Assembly (NCBI RefSeq): GCF_011078175.1
Contig: NZ_JAALCJ010000001.1
Span: forward strand, 124,001 to 188,000
Direction: 5' to 3'
DNA length: 64,000 nucleotides
Source: Enterobacter cloacae
GTDB taxonomy: Bacteria > Pseudomonadota > Gammaproteobacteria > Enterobacterales > Enterobacteriaceae
Made by a program: the position numbers and the translations under genes
Part shown: one piece after another, positions 46,073 through 56,863 of the stretch
How the letters are laid out: the number at the start of each line of letters is the position of its first letter
How positions within the stretch are numbered: position 1 is the first letter of the stretch
Notes under the pieces: model-generated
Told to the model about the DNA's origin: nothing
Database searches by the model: none
The model's input: the letters and a program-made list of their open reading frames with translations, nothing else

Positions 46073-46981
46073 ATGTCCCCCTCGGATATGGATATAGACC
46101 TGCTCCTGACGCTGGATGCGTTACTCAGCGACCAGAATATCACCCATGCGGCCGCGCGGCTGGGCATCAGCCAGCCGGCGATGTCTGCCCGGCTTGCGCG
46201 CCTGCGCGTCCTGTTCGGTGAGCCGCTGTTTGTCCCTTCCCCACATGGACGTGGGGTGTTACCTACGCCGCGCGCCGAGGCGTTAAGGCCGCAGGTTGCG
46301 ACGGTTTTGCAGGGCATATCGGCGATGCTTGAACCCACCACGTTCAACGCGCAGAACAGCAGCCGCACCTTTGTTATTGCCCTGCACGAGAACCCGGCGC
46401 TGATGCTGGGGGCAGAGTTGCTGAATCAGATTAGCAGTGCGGCACCAGGCATCCGCCTGCGTTTTGCGCTCCCGGAAACCCAGCTGCTGCCAGCGCAGAT
46501 GGAAAATGGCGATGTGGATATTTATGTCGGCGTTAACGCGGGGGCGCACGATGCATGGGTCAGACGCAAGCTGTTTGACGATGTATATGCCACAGCCCAG
46601 CGAAAAGGCCATCCGCGCGGTACGGGGCCGGTAGATCTGGAAAGCTATTGTAGCCTTTCCCACCTGGTGGTTTCATCCGAAGGCGACCCGTTCGCGGGCT
46701 TTGTCGATCAGCATCTGGCGGGGCTTGGCCACCAGCGTAACGTGGTGATGTCGACGCAAAGCTATGCGATGGCGCCTGCGATTGTTGCCGGTACCGATTT
46801 GCTCTGCACCCTACCCAGACGCATGTTGCTACGTTTTACGCAAACGCTTGATATTTTTCCGCCGCCGCTGGAGCTCCCGCCAATCGTCATCGGTATGTAC
46901 TGGCACCCGAAAAACAGTCAGGATCCGGCTAACCGCTGGCTACGTGAACAGCTTCTTCAGGCCGCCGGACGTCAGGTATGA
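46073..46981 (+). CDS. LysR-family regulator linked to the MBL hydrolase
   Basis: A 302-residue LysR regulator; helix-turn-helix at about 5-60 (LLLTLDALLSDQNITHAAARLGISQPAMSARLARLRVLFGEPLFV), C-terminus IGMYWHPKNSQDPANRWLREQLL. I chose the ATG at 46073, immediately after the hydrolase TAA; an upstream GTG (46058) inside the hydrolase gene and an ATG at 46088 are alternatives. Same-direction coupling to the hydrolase gene is unusual for LysR pairs, which are normally divergent. Confidence 0.85.
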   Translation: MSPSDMDIDLLLTLDALLSDQNITHAAARLGISQPAMSARLARLRVLFGEPLFVPSPHGRGVLPTPRAEALRPQVATVLQGISAMLEPTTFNAQNSSRTFVIALHENPALMLGAELLNQISSAAPGIRLRFALPETQLLPAQMENGDVDIYVGVNAGAHDAWVRRKLFDDVYATAQRKGHPRGTGPVDLESYCSLSHLVVSSEGDPFAGFVDQHLAGLGHQRNVVMSTQSYAMAPAIVAGTDLLCTLPRRMLLRFTQTLDIFPPPLELPPIVIGMYWHPKNSQDPANRWLREQLLQAAGRQV

Positions 46982-47175
46982 TCGAGAATACTCATCAATT
47001 TTTTCAGCACCTCAGAGCGAACGATCGCGCAGAGCGATCCACTTCTCCTCTTTCACCGACGCAAGCGTCACTGTGCTGATGAAGAACCTCACGCTGAAAT
47101 TGCCGCGTCCCCTGCTTTCTTGTAACCTTTGAGCGTTTATCACATCCCCATAAAAAATGAGACTACCGGACGCCT

Positions 47176-47463
47176 ATGACAGCACATATTTCCAACGATC
47201 CTTTGCATGGCGTAACGCTCGAAATGCAGGTAAACGCGCTGGTTGCGCGATATGGCTGGAATGAGCTGGGCAACCGAATCAAAATCAACTGTTTTCGCAA
47301 AGACCCGAGCGTTAAATCGAGTCTGAAGTTCCTGCGCCGCACCCCATGGGCGCGGGCGGAAGTTGAAGCCCTTTACCTGGACTCCCTTCACGTTGACGGT
47401 GAAGGGGAACAGGACGAACCGGCCTTTAATCCCTGGACGGACAGCCGGACACCCAGGAGCTAA
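47176..47463 (+). CDS. VF530 family DNA-binding protein (DUF2132)
   Basis: A 95-residue protein with the VF530/DUF2132 core [53 protein letters not shown]. The family takes its name from a Vibrio protein with a small helical fold and is presumed to bind DNA. Its role is unknown. It precedes digH in the same direction, with 7 bases between stop and start. Confidence 0.85.
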   Translation: MTAHISNDPLHGVTLEMQVNALVARYGWNELGNRIKINCFRKDPSVKSSLKFLRRTPWARAEVEALYLDSLHVDGEGEQDEPAFNPWTDSRTPRS

Positions 47464-47470
47464 CACGCAA

Positions 47471-48760
47471 ATGATGCGACACGTAAAACGGACCGGTGCG
47501 CTCTTTGGCTGCGCGCTTTTACTGGTAAGTTGCACTTCGAAACCACCCAAATCACTCGTTACCCCGCTGCCGCAGGCGAAACCTTCACAGCAGACCAACG
47601 AACCCATGCGCGGGATCTGGCTGGCGACCGTCTCCCGTCTCGACTGGCCTCCCGTATCATCGGTGAATGGCCGTAGAGCCGACCAGCGTATCGCCCAGCA
47701 ACAGCGGGCGCTGACGGACAAGCTCGATAAGCTGAAAAATCTTGGGATCAACACCGTCTTCTTTCAGGTAAAACCGGACAGTACGGCGCTGTGGGCCTCT
47801 AAAATACTGCCGTGGTCAGATACCCTGACGGGGACTATCGGGGAAGATCCCGGTTACGATCCGCTCCAGTTTATGCTGGATGAAGCGCACAAGCGCGGGA
47901 TGAAGGTTCACGCCTGGTTTAACCCGTACCGCGTTTCCACCAATACGAAGCCGTCGACCATCGCCGCGCTTAACCGCACCTCATCACTGCATCCTTCCAG
48001 CGTGTACGTCCAGCACCCGGAGTGGATCCGCACGTCGGGAGATCGTTTTGTTCTCGACCCTGGCATTCCCGACGTACGGGACTGGATTACCCAGGTGGTG
48101 ATGGAAGTGGTGGATCGCTACCCAGTCGACGGCGTTCAGTTCGATGACTATTTTTACACCGAGACGCCGGGGTCTACTCTGAATGATGCCTGGACCTTCA
48201 GGCGCTATGGCGAAGGATTTGCGTCAAAAGCGGACTGGCGTCGACACAATACGCAGGAGTTGATTGTGCAGGTCTCAAGGGCGATCAAGCAGGCTAAACC
48301 TGAGGTCGAATTTGGCGTTAGCCCGGCGGGGGTCTGGCGCAATCGCTCCTTCGACCCGGCAGGCTCGGACACGCGCGGTGCCGCAGCCTATGATGAATCC
48401 TACGCTGACACGCGCAAATGGGTACAGCAGGGTTTACTGGATTACATTGCGCCGCAGATCTACTGGCCCTTCGCCCGCGACGCGGCACGTTACGATGTGC
48501 TGACAAAATGGTGGGCTGACGTGGTGAAGCCGACCCACACCCGCCTGTATATCGGGATCGCGTTTTACAAAGTGGGCGCGCCTTCCAGAAACGAACCGGA
48601 CTGGACGGTGAACGGCGGCGTACCGGAGCTGAAAAAACAGCTCGACCTCAACGATTCACTGCCAGACGTTAAGGGCACCATCCTGTTCCGTGAAGACTAT
48701 CTCAACCAGCCGCAGACGCAGGAAGCCGTAAATTACCTCCGGGGACGCTGGGGTGGTTGA
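47471..48760 (+). CDS. digH: Divisome-localised glycosyl hydrolase DigH, lipoprotein
   Basis: A 429-residue outer-membrane lipoprotein: lipobox LVSC with the acylated cysteine at residue 21, then a GH10-like (DUF187) barrel. It matches E. coli DigH/YddW closely (MRGIWLATVSRLDWPPVSSVN, DPGYDPLQFMLDEAHKRGMK, YPVDGVQFDDYFY, GVSPAGVWRNRS). DigH cleaves denuded peptidoglycan glycan strands during cell separation. The ATG at 47471 follows AGGAG by 11 bases, rather far; the next codon is also ATG. Confidence 0.93.
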   Translation: MMRHVKRTGALFGCALLLVSCTSKPPKSLVTPLPQAKPSQQTNEPMRGIWLATVSRLDWPPVSSVNGRRADQRIAQQQRALTDKLDKLKNLGINTVFFQVKPDSTALWASKILPWSDTLTGTIGEDPGYDPLQFMLDEAHKRGMKVHAWFNPYRVSTNTKPSTIAALNRTSSLHPSSVYVQHPEWIRTSGDRFVLDPGIPDVRDWITQVVMEVVDRYPVDGVQFDDYFYTETPGSTLNDAWTFRRYGEGFASKADWRRHNTQELIVQVSRAIKQAKPEVEFGVSPAGVWRNRSFDPAGSDTRGAAAYDESYADTRKWVQQGLLDYIAPQIYWPFARDAARYDVLTKWWADVVKPTHTRLYIGIAFYKVGAPSRNEPDWTVNGGVPELKKQLDLNDSLPDVKGTILFREDYLNQPQTQEAVNYLRGRWGG

Positions 48761-48765
48761 CTGAG

Positions 48766-48800
48766 AAAAGGCAGAAACGCCCTGTTTCTGCCTTTTTTTT
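48766..48800. terminator. Bidirectional terminator between digH and dsbG
   Basis: A perfect 9-bp stem GGCAGAAAC-GCCCT-GTTTCTGCC (48770-48792), with AAAA before it and eight T residues after. It ends digH mRNA on the + strand and dsbG mRNA on the - strand; the T-run touches the dsbG stop codon. Confidence 0.92.
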
Positions 48801-49575
48801 ACGGCTTCGGCCCGAACATCGCCTCAAGCTGTTTGGCGTCTGGCATGCCCACAACCTGTTGCAGTTCGTTTTGCTCATTCATGTAATAAATCGCCGGTGT
48901 GGCATTCGCGCCGAGACTGTCCATTAGCGTCTGGTGATTTTGCAGGATCTCAACGGTTTCCCGGGAAGCCGCTCCTTCAGGCTTAGGCAGCTTTTTGCCG
49001 CCGGACAGCTCGTACGCTCTCCAGGCCGACACCGGATCTTTCGCATTCAGGATCGCGGCGGCGTTACGTCCGCTGTTCGGGTTGAGAAACGCGACCAGTA
49101 GCGTATTGAGCTGCACCTTCCCGGCCTTCACCCACGGCTGCGCTTCAGCCCAGAACTGTTTGCAGTACGGGCAGAACGGGTCGGCAAACACAAAAACTTT
49201 ACGCGGGGCAGTCTCTGCGCCTTCTTTCAGGGGGTGTGCGGCATTGAGCTTTTTCCACATCTCGCGGCCCATCGGGGCGTAGATCTCTTTCTGGAAAAAG
49301 GCTTCGCTGAGGTTGGTTCCCTTCTCATCATACAGATAGCCAGATACGACGTGCTTTCCGTCAGGGGTCAGAAAGAGCGTCACGCCCATGTCCTGATATT
49401 GCCCCAGCCACGCTGGCGCGCCGCCGGGGGCATCAATTTTCTTAATGATTTTGATGTCCTGCTGTTCGCTGAAGTGCTTCACCACATCCGGAAGCGTTTC
49501 CTCTGCCCTGACCAGCCCTGAAGCCATCAGAGCAGAGAGTAACAGCACCTTTTTCTTTGCTAAACGTTGAAGCAT
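48799..49575 (-). CDS. dsbG: Periplasmic disulfide isomerase/sulfenic acid reductase DsbG
   Basis: A 258-residue DsbC/DsbG-family protein with a signal peptide (VLLLSALMASGLVRA). The active site is FADPFCPYCKQFW, and the cis-proline loop NATPAIYYM is typical of DsbG. The dimerisation domain carries DIKIIKKIDAPGGAPAWLGQYQDMGV. DsbG reduces oxidised cysteines in periplasmic proteins and is kept reduced by DsbD. GAGGGG precedes the ATG. Confidence 0.94.
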   Translation of the reverse strand: MLQRLAKKKVLLLSALMASGLVRAEETLPDVVKHFSEQQDIKIIKKIDAPGGAPAWLGQYQDMGVTLFLTPDGKHVVSGYLYDEKGTNLSEAFFQKEIYAPMGREMWKKLNAAHPLKEGAETAPRKVFVFADPFCPYCKQFWAEAQPWVKAGKVQLNTLLVAFLNPNSGRNAAAILNAKDPVSAWRAYELSGGKKLPKPEGAASRETVEILQNHQTLMDSLGANATPAIYYMNEQNELQQVVGMPDAKQLEAMFGPKP

Positions 49576-49641
49576 AACGACCCCTCTAAGATATTGTTTT
49601 TCAGAGTGGTCGAAGTTTATTGCCCTGTCAACGCTTGCTTA

Positions 49642-51192
49642 TCACGCCGTAGCAGGCAAAATAAAGCTTGAGATACTCTGCGACAGCTGCTGCGCCTGCT
49701 CTTCCAGCGAAGCTGCCGCGGCGGCGGATTGCTGCACCAGCGCCGCGTTCTGCTGGGTCACGCCATCCATCTCCGTTACGGCCTGCCCAACCTGACCAAT
49801 CCCACGGCTCTGCTCTTCTGAGGCAACCGAAATCTGTTCCATCAGCGTATGCACTTTATTCACAGAGCTTATAATAGAATCAATCACCTCTCCCGAACGA
49901 TTCACCAGTTCCGCACCGTTTTTCACGCTCGAAACTGACTGGGCGATGAGGCTTTCGATATCCTTCGCAGCCACTGCGCTTTTCTGTGCCAGCGTGCGAA
50001 CTTCACTCGCCACCACGGCAAATCCTCGACCCTGCGTACCGGCACGCGCCGCTTCAACGGCCGCGTTTAGCGCCAGTATGTTAGTCTGGAAAGCAATGCT
50101 GTTGATGACGCTGGTAATGTCCTCAATACGCTTCGAATTGGACGCGATCGTATTCATCGTTTCGATGACTTCACGGGTTACCGCTTCACCGGTATGGGCA
50201 TTTTTCACGGCATCCTGCACCAGCTTACCGGCCTGGAAAACGTTATCGGTGTTATTCGCCACCGTCGCGCTCAGCTCCTCCATGCTGGCGGCCGTTTGGG
50301 TCAGGGCCGAAGCCTGTTGCTCGGTACGGGAGGCCAGATCAATATTGCCGGAGGCAATTTCCTGCGCCGCATGCGTCACGGTGTGGCTGGCATCGCGCAC
50401 CTGAGAAATAGTGGAGAGCAGCGCCTGGCGCATCTGCTCCATTGAGGACATCAGGTGATCGATTTCATTCCCCGAATCACGCTTGACCGGTACCGGTACA
50501 TCCAGCTTCCCGTCCGCAATCTGGCGACAGTGCTCACGCGCCAGGTCCACCGGTGCGAACACTACGCGTTTCATCAGCAGGCTGACGGCGAAAATCACCA
50601 CCACAAACAGCACCGCAATGCAGGCGATAATCACCAGACCCGAAACGAAATTCCGGCTCGCATCCTCGTTCAGCGTTTTGGCGTATTTCTGGTGAACGGA
50701 GAGAACCTGGTCGAGCACGATTTCATATTGGCGATCGAGTTGTGACACCTCGGGAATAAGAGTGTTGAAGCGCGATACATCATGCGCGGCGGCAGCGGCG
50801 ATCAGAGGCGAGAGTCCCTGATTACGGTAGTTTTGCCAGGCTTCGTGGTAGGCAGTGACCAGCGGAGCTTCATCCGGCAAACGCGGCGAGGCCATAAACG
50901 CCGAAAACGCATTATCGGCTTTAGTCAGCGCCTCTTTAACCGAGGCCAGTTTGGCAGACGAGTCGGTGGCGTCCCCCGCTTCCACCATTTTCACATACTC
51001 CATTACCCTTACGCGCAGGGTCCGGCTGTGGTTAATGGGGTCAATAATAGACAGAACAACCTGAATTTCTTTGTTCACATTATCCAGCGAATTATTACTT
51101 TTAATGATGAGCCCAACGCTGGTCACGATGCTGACTACAAAGAAAAAAAGCAGGGAAAACAGGATAATCAGGGATGATTTTTTCAACGACAT
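49642..51192 (-). CDS. Methyl-accepting chemotaxis protein with Tar/Tsr-type sensor
   Basis: A 516-residue chemoreceptor: helix at about 8-30, periplasmic Tar/Tsr-like four-helix domain ([21 protein letters not shown] contains the conserved ligand-site arginines), second helix at about 187-208, HAMP, methylation helices and the tip [37 protein letters not shown] sequence. The C-terminus (SFILPATA) has no NWETF pentapeptide. A sigma-28 promoter lies 32 bases upstream. The ligand is probably an amino acid or small acid, but is unknown. Confidence 0.92.
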   Translation of the reverse strand: MSLKKSSLIILFSLLFFFVVSIVTSVGLIIKSNNSLDNVNKEIQVVLSIIDPINHSRTLRVRVMEYVKMVEAGDATDSSAKLASVKEALTKADNAFSAFMASPRLPDEAPLVTAYHEAWQNYRNQGLSPLIAAAAAHDVSRFNTLIPEVSQLDRQYEIVLDQVLSVHQKYAKTLNEDASRNFVSGLVIIACIAVLFVVVIFAVSLLMKRVVFAPVDLAREHCRQIADGKLDVPVPVKRDSGNEIDHLMSSMEQMRQALLSTISQVRDASHTVTHAAQEIASGNIDLASRTEQQASALTQTAASMEELSATVANNTDNVFQAGKLVQDAVKNAHTGEAVTREVIETMNTIASNSKRIEDITSVINSIAFQTNILALNAAVEAARAGTQGRGFAVVASEVRTLAQKSAVAAKDIESLIAQSVSSVKNGAELVNRSGEVIDSIISSVNKVHTLMEQISVASEEQSRGIGQVGQAVTEMDGVTQQNAALVQQSAAAAASLEEQAQQLSQSISSFILPATA

Positions 51193-51223
51193 AACACACC
51201 TCAGGGATATAATTTCCCTTCGG

Positions 51224-51250
51224 TTATCGGCTGAATTCGATCATTAATTA
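51224..51250 (-). promoter_or_regulatory. Sigma-28 (FliA) promoter of the chemoreceptor gene
   Basis: On the - strand TAAT (51250-51247), 15 bases, then GCCGATAA (51231-51224). The -10 element is an exact match to the FliA consensus GCCGATAA and the -35 element matches TAAA at three of four positions with the correct spacing. This places the receptor in the flagellar class 3 regulon. Confidence 0.85.
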
Positions 51251-51277
51251 ATTAAAGTTATTGATATATCCGAAAAC

Positions 51278-51290
51278 GTGACAGCGTCAC
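51278..51290. other. matS site bound by MatP
   Basis: GTGACAGCGTCAC matches GTGACRNYGTCAC exactly. It lies in the 94-base gap between the chemoreceptor gene and scrR. Confidence 0.92.
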
Positions 51291-52303
51291 GTCATGACCT
51301 TATATCGCCGTTGCAGGGTGGCATCCAGCTTACGCTGGATCGGCTCAGGCGTTTCCCCTTCAATCAGTTTGCCAATCAGATCAAAGCAGTGCCAGGCGAG
51401 CTGTCGGTTATCCTGACGAACGGTATCGACAGGAATGGTCAGAGAATCATAGAGATAGTGATCGTCGAAACTGGCCAAACGGATATCGCTTTGCAGCAGT
51501 TTATGTTGCCCCATATAGCGCAACACCCCTTCCAGCAGACCGCAGGCGGCGGTAAACAGCGCTTTTGGCGGACGGCCCAGGCGCGCGCAAAGCTCGGCAA
51601 ACATTTCGTAGCCGGAGCTCGGATGGTAATTACCATGAATGATCCACTCCGGACGTAACTCGACGTTAGCATCGCGCAGCCCCTGCTTAAACCCCTCCAG
51701 ACGGTCACGCGTCGGGGAAAGCCGCGGCTGCCCGCCGAGGAAATAGAACTCATCCGGATGCTGGCGCGCTATATCGGCCACCAGTGCGGCGGTTGGGGTA
51801 ATCGAATCGGTGAGGACCAGCGGCAGAGAACTGTCGTTCATATGACGGTCAAAGAGCACAACGGGCAACTGTTCGCTCAACTTTTGATAGTCCGCGTCGT
51901 TGAGCATGCTGGAGGCGACAATCAGACCGTCCACCTGACGGGCCACCATGTTGTTGACCACGACCGTTTCCTGTCCCGGATTTTCATCGCTACAGGAGAT
52001 CAATAGCTGAACACCCGCCTCGCGGCAGAGGGTCTCCAGCTCATGGGAAAAAACGGCGAAACCGTAGTTGGTGATTTCCGGCACCACCAGACCAATGGTA
52101 TGGCTACGGTTATCCCGCAGTGAACGGGCGTGAATACTGGGCTGATAATGATGTTCTTTGGCAATCGCCAGCACGCGCTCGCGCGTCTCCTCCGCCACCC
52201 GAAGCTCTTTGCTGCGGCCGTTCAGAACCAGACTGGCGGTGGCTTTTGATACCCCCGCCAGCGCCGCGATATCTTTAATGGTGACGCGTTTTGTTTTTCT
52301 CAC
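51287..52303 (-). CDS. scrR: Sucrose operon repressor ScrR
   Basis: A LacI-family repressor of 338 residues, close to Klebsiella ScrR. The helix-turn-helix is [22 protein letters not shown]; the hinge and sugar-binding core follow ([23 protein letters not shown]). It responds to fructose or fructose-1-phosphate and represses scrK and scrYAB. It starts at a GTG, 28 bases downstream of the scrB stop. The three CTAAACCGGTTTAG-type operators at 56735-57797 are its expected targets. Confidence 0.94.
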   Translation of the reverse strand: MRKTKRVTIKDIAALAGVSKATASLVLNGRSKELRVAEETRERVLAIAKEHHYQPSIHARSLRDNRSHTIGLVVPEITNYGFAVFSHELETLCREAGVQLLISCSDENPGQETVVVNNMVARQVDGLIVASSMLNDADYQKLSEQLPVVLFDRHMNDSSLPLVLTDSITPTAALVADIARQHPDEFYFLGGQPRLSPTRDRLEGFKQGLRDANVELRPEWIIHGNYHPSSGYEMFAELCARLGRPPKALFTAACGLLEGVLRYMGQHKLLQSDIRLASFDDHYLYDSLTIPVDTVRQDNRQLAWHCFDLIGKLIEGETPEPIQRKLDATLQRRYKVMT

Positions 52304-52331
52304 AACAACTTAGTTCCGGCTGCCAAAACCG

Positions 52332-53738
52332 CTATTCTATCATGCAGCTGCGCAGCGACCAGTAGCGTAATGTGATGTCGGACGCACCTTCGAAGCGCAC
52401 CTGCGCCGGATGGTCAGGAAAATAGCGGCTGCTCATGACGCCTTCACCATGATTGATGAAAATTTCAACGCTGGAACGGTCACACAACACGCGTAAATGA
52501 TGAATATGGCCCTGCCAGTAGCGGGTCAACGTCTCTCCGGTTTCCAGGCTAACGCGTTCCAGACGGATCCCCTCATCATCCACAAATAGCCGCAACGCGC
52601 CGGCAAAATCCACGTTCACGCGCGAGGCGCTCAGTTCGAACTCAAGACGCGCTCCCGCCAGCACCGGGGCATCGCTTGCGCGTCCCTGCCAGTGAAGTTC
52701 ATCCTCGCGCAGCGTTTCCAGCTCACGTACCGGGGTTTGCCAGAGCTTACCGTCGCGGTAGCGCAGCTCGCGAGGACAGGTCATCTGGTGGATCCAGCCG
52801 TGGGCCCGCGTAGGCTGAAGCATCTCTTCGCCGTCTGGCACGCCCATCCAGCCGATGAGGATGCGGCGGCCATCTTCTGCCACCGCGGTTTGTGGCGCGT
52901 AAAATTCGAAACCGGCGTCAAGCTCATGCAGCGCGTCGTGCGCATATGCAGCCGTTTGATAATCAAATGCCCCACTCATCCAGACTGCCGGATAGGTGTT
53001 GAGATAGCGATGCGGTTCGCGCGCCAGCCCCTGTGGGCAGCAGATCAAGACGTGTGTACCATCAAGCGCAAACAGATCCGGGCACTCCCACATATAGCCC
53101 GCATCCGTGAGTCCGTTGACGCCGTGACCGGCGATTTCGCCGCAGGGCACCCAGGTGTGTAAATCGGCTGACGTAAACAGCAGCACCTTGCCGCGCTTAT
53201 GCTGATCCTGCGCCCCTAGCACCATGTACCACTGCCCGTCATGGCGCCACACTTTCGGATCGCGGACGTGCCCGGTGTACCCGTCCGGCAGGGGCAATAC
53301 CGGTCCCAGTTTGGCAAACGTGCCATCGTCATTTTGCACCGCCAGACACTGCCAGGCGGTGCGGCTGCCGTCGTCAAACTTAACGTTTCCGGTATAGCAC
53401 AGGGTAAGCGCGCCGTTGTTATCCACGGCGCTGCCGGAGTAACAGCCGTTGCGGTCGTACTCTTCATCGGGCATCAGCGCAATGGGTTCGTGCTGCCAGT
53501 GCACCAGATCAGCTGAACTCCAGTGCCCCCAGCACTTATAGCGATGGTCGCAGCCCAGCGGGTTCCACTGATAGAACAGATGGTAGCGACCGGCGAACCA
53601 GATAAATCCGTTCGGATCGTTCATTAGCCCCGTCACCGGCGCGGGATGCCACTGCGGGTAGTGGCGGTCCGCCAGCGCACGCGGCTGGCCTTGCATCACG
53701 GCCTGCAACACGGCAGGCCAGCGGGAAGATAAGGTCAT
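52332..53738 (-). CDS. scrB: Sucrose-6-phosphate hydrolase ScrB
   Basis: A 468-residue GH32 enzyme that splits sucrose-6-phosphate into glucose-6-phosphate and fructose. Catalytic marks: nucleophile in GLMNDPNGFIWFAGRYHLFYQWNP, transition-state stabiliser in HVRDPKVW, and acid/base Glu in MWECPDLFAL. Its ATG overlaps the scrA stop by one base (TAATG), so the two are coupled. Confidence 0.96.
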   Translation of the reverse strand: MTLSSRWPAVLQAVMQGQPRALADRHYPQWHPAPVTGLMNDPNGFIWFAGRYHLFYQWNPLGCDHRYKCWGHWSSADLVHWQHEPIALMPDEEYDRNGCYSGSAVDNNGALTLCYTGNVKFDDGSRTAWQCLAVQNDDGTFAKLGPVLPLPDGYTGHVRDPKVWRHDGQWYMVLGAQDQHKRGKVLLFTSADLHTWVPCGEIAGHGVNGLTDAGYMWECPDLFALDGTHVLICCPQGLAREPHRYLNTYPAVWMSGAFDYQTAAYAHDALHELDAGFEFYAPQTAVAEDGRRILIGWMGVPDGEEMLQPTRAHGWIHQMTCPRELRYRDGKLWQTPVRELETLREDELHWQGRASDAPVLAGARLEFELSASRVNVDFAGALRLFVDDEGIRLERVSLETGETLTRYWQGHIHHLRVLCDRSSVEIFINHGEGVMSSRYFPDHPAQVRFEGASDITLRYWSLRSCMIE

Positions 53739-55108
53739 TATTCAGAGTCCGTCTTATATTTCAGCAGCAGAGAGACGGTGAACGCCACGCCAAAGGCAAT
53801 CACCATGCCGATAATATAGTTGAGCAGCGAGCTGGCCTGGACAATCGCCATGCCGGGAAGCGCCGTCAGCCCAACGGCGGTCATGTAGACATGCACCGAC
53901 ACCACCCAGGCACCGCCCGCTGCGCCACCGATCAGCGCCGCGATAAACGGCTTTACAAAACGCAGGTTGATGCCAAAAATCGCCGCTTCGGTGATGCCCA
54001 GCATCGCGGAAAACGCCGACGGTAAGGTAATGGCTTTGATTTTGGCATCGCGGGTTTTGAACCACACCGCCAGACACGCCCCACCCTGCGCCACGTTCGC
54101 CATCGCCCAGATCGGCAGCAGGAAATTAACGCCAATTGACGGGTTACCCAGCAGCCCGGCTTCGATGGCGTGAAAGCTGTGGTGTATACCGGTAATGACA
54201 ATCACTGAATAGAGCCCACCAAACAACAGCCCGGCCAGCCAGCCTGCGTGGGCAATCAGGGTGCTGAGAATAAAGGAGATCCCGTCGCCCAGCGCGCGCC
54301 CCGCGGGGCCAATAATCAACAGCGCGATAAAGCCGGAGATAATGACGGTCAGGAACGGCGTCAGGATAAGATCTAATGCATCCGGTATCGCCCGGCGCAG
54401 CTGTTTTTCCACAATGCTCATAAACCACACCGCCAGCAGTACCGGGAATACGGTTCCCTGATAGCCAATCATGGCGATTTCAATACCGAAGAAGTTCATG
54501 GTGTGGAAGCCGGACGCCACGCCCCAGGCGTTGGTCAGGGCCGGATGCGTCAGAATACCGCCGAGCGTTGCCCCCAGATAGGGATTACCACCAAATTCCC
54601 GTGCGGCGGTGAAGCCAATCAGGATCGGCAGTATGATAAACGCCGCCGAGCTGCACATATCCAGCATAATATAGAGTGCGTTATCCGGATTAACCCAGCC
54701 GTAGGTTTTAACCATCCCGAGCAGGCCCATCAGCAGACCCGAAGCCACGATCGCCGGGATAATCGGCACGAAGATGTTGGAGAGCAGACGCGCGATTCGC
54801 TGGAACGGGTTCAGCTTGCGGGCTGCAATATCCGCCGCTTCCGATTTACTGGACTCGCTAATCCCTGCCGCCTGAATAAACGCGGCGTAAACCTTATTCA
54901 CCACCCCGGTGCCGAAGATCACCTGCATCTGTCCGGCGTTTCGAAAACAGCCTTTCACGCCTTCAACCTTGCCGATGGCCTGCTGGTCGGCAAGCGCATC
55001 ATCGACCAGCACCAGACGAAGGCGCGTGGCGCAATGTGCCGCGCTGGCAATGTTCTCTTTGCCACCGAGCAGCGGAATCAGCTCGCGCGCAATATGATTA
55101 AAATCCAT
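53738..55108 (-). CDS. scrA: PTS sucrose-specific EIIBC component ScrA
   Basis: A 456-residue sucrose phosphotransferase permease. The EIIB domain has the phosphorylated cysteine C26 in SAAHCATRLRLVLVDD; the EIIC domain with about ten helices follows (GFTAAREFGGNPYLGATLGGILTHPAL). No EIIA domain is fused, so phosphate must come from EIIA-Glc (Crr). It is the middle gene of scrYAB. Confidence 0.95.
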   Translation of the reverse strand: MDFNHIARELIPLLGGKENIASAAHCATRLRLVLVDDALADQQAIGKVEGVKGCFRNAGQMQVIFGTGVVNKVYAAFIQAAGISESSKSEAADIAARKLNPFQRIARLLSNIFVPIIPAIVASGLLMGLLGMVKTYGWVNPDNALYIMLDMCSSAAFIILPILIGFTAAREFGGNPYLGATLGGILTHPALTNAWGVASGFHTMNFFGIEIAMIGYQGTVFPVLLAVWFMSIVEKQLRRAIPDALDLILTPFLTVIISGFIALLIIGPAGRALGDGISFILSTLIAHAGWLAGLLFGGLYSVIVITGIHHSFHAIEAGLLGNPSIGVNFLLPIWAMANVAQGGACLAVWFKTRDAKIKAITLPSAFSAMLGITEAAIFGINLRFVKPFIAALIGGAAGGAWVVSVHVYMTAVGLTALPGMAIVQASSLLNYIIGMVIAFGVAFTVSLLLKYKTDSE

Positions 55109-55146
55109 AGATACCTCTTCCTGACCTCTTTTTATGATGTTAGAAA

Positions 55147-55167
55147 CGCCCCCGCGATGCGGGAGCG
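55147..55167 (-). other. Intercistronic hairpin between scrY and scrA
   Basis: A nine-pair stem with one mismatch around a GAT loop (CGCCCCCGC / GCGGGAGCG), eight bases after the scrY stop. It has no T-run. It could stabilise the porin mRNA and lower scrA expression relative to scrY. Confidence 0.5.
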
Positions 55168-55174
55168 TGAAGGG

Positions 55175-56704
<1,530 letters not shown>

Positions 56705-56734
56705 CTAATAACTATCGGTGAAAGTGCTAAATTG

Positions 56735-56748
56735 CTAAACCGGTTTAG
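56735..56748. promoter_or_regulatory. ScrR operator, proximal to scrY
   Basis: CTAAACCGGTTTAG is a perfect 14-base LacI-family palindrome with the central CG step, 43 bases upstream of the scrY ATG. A half-matching copy (CTAAACCGTTGAAT) lies at 56759-56772. Confidence 0.9.
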
Positions 56749-56794
56749 GCTGGTGATACTAAACCGTTGAATTTTGGATCGGCAACGTTTTTTG

Positions 56795-56808
56795 CTAAAC
56801 CGTTTTAG
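56795..56808. promoter_or_regulatory. ScrR operator, distal, in the scrY-scrK gap
   Basis: CTAAACCGTTTTAG differs by one base from the operator at 56735. It lies 60 bases further upstream of scrY, suggesting looping or dual control. TGTGA-TCGAGG-CGACA at 56813-56828 just beyond could be a weak CRP site. Confidence 0.85.
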
Positions 56809-56863
56809 TAAGTGTGATCGAGGCGACAATTCAGGCCGCCGACCGGTGGCCTGGAGAGGTAAA

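Noticed and set aside
46982..47175. A possible 26-codon GTG-started frame on the - strand (RFFISTVTLASVKEEKWIAL) in the gap after the LysR gene
   Set aside because: It has no ribosome binding site and no recognised homologue. It might be a gene remnant but cannot be supported from the sequence alone.
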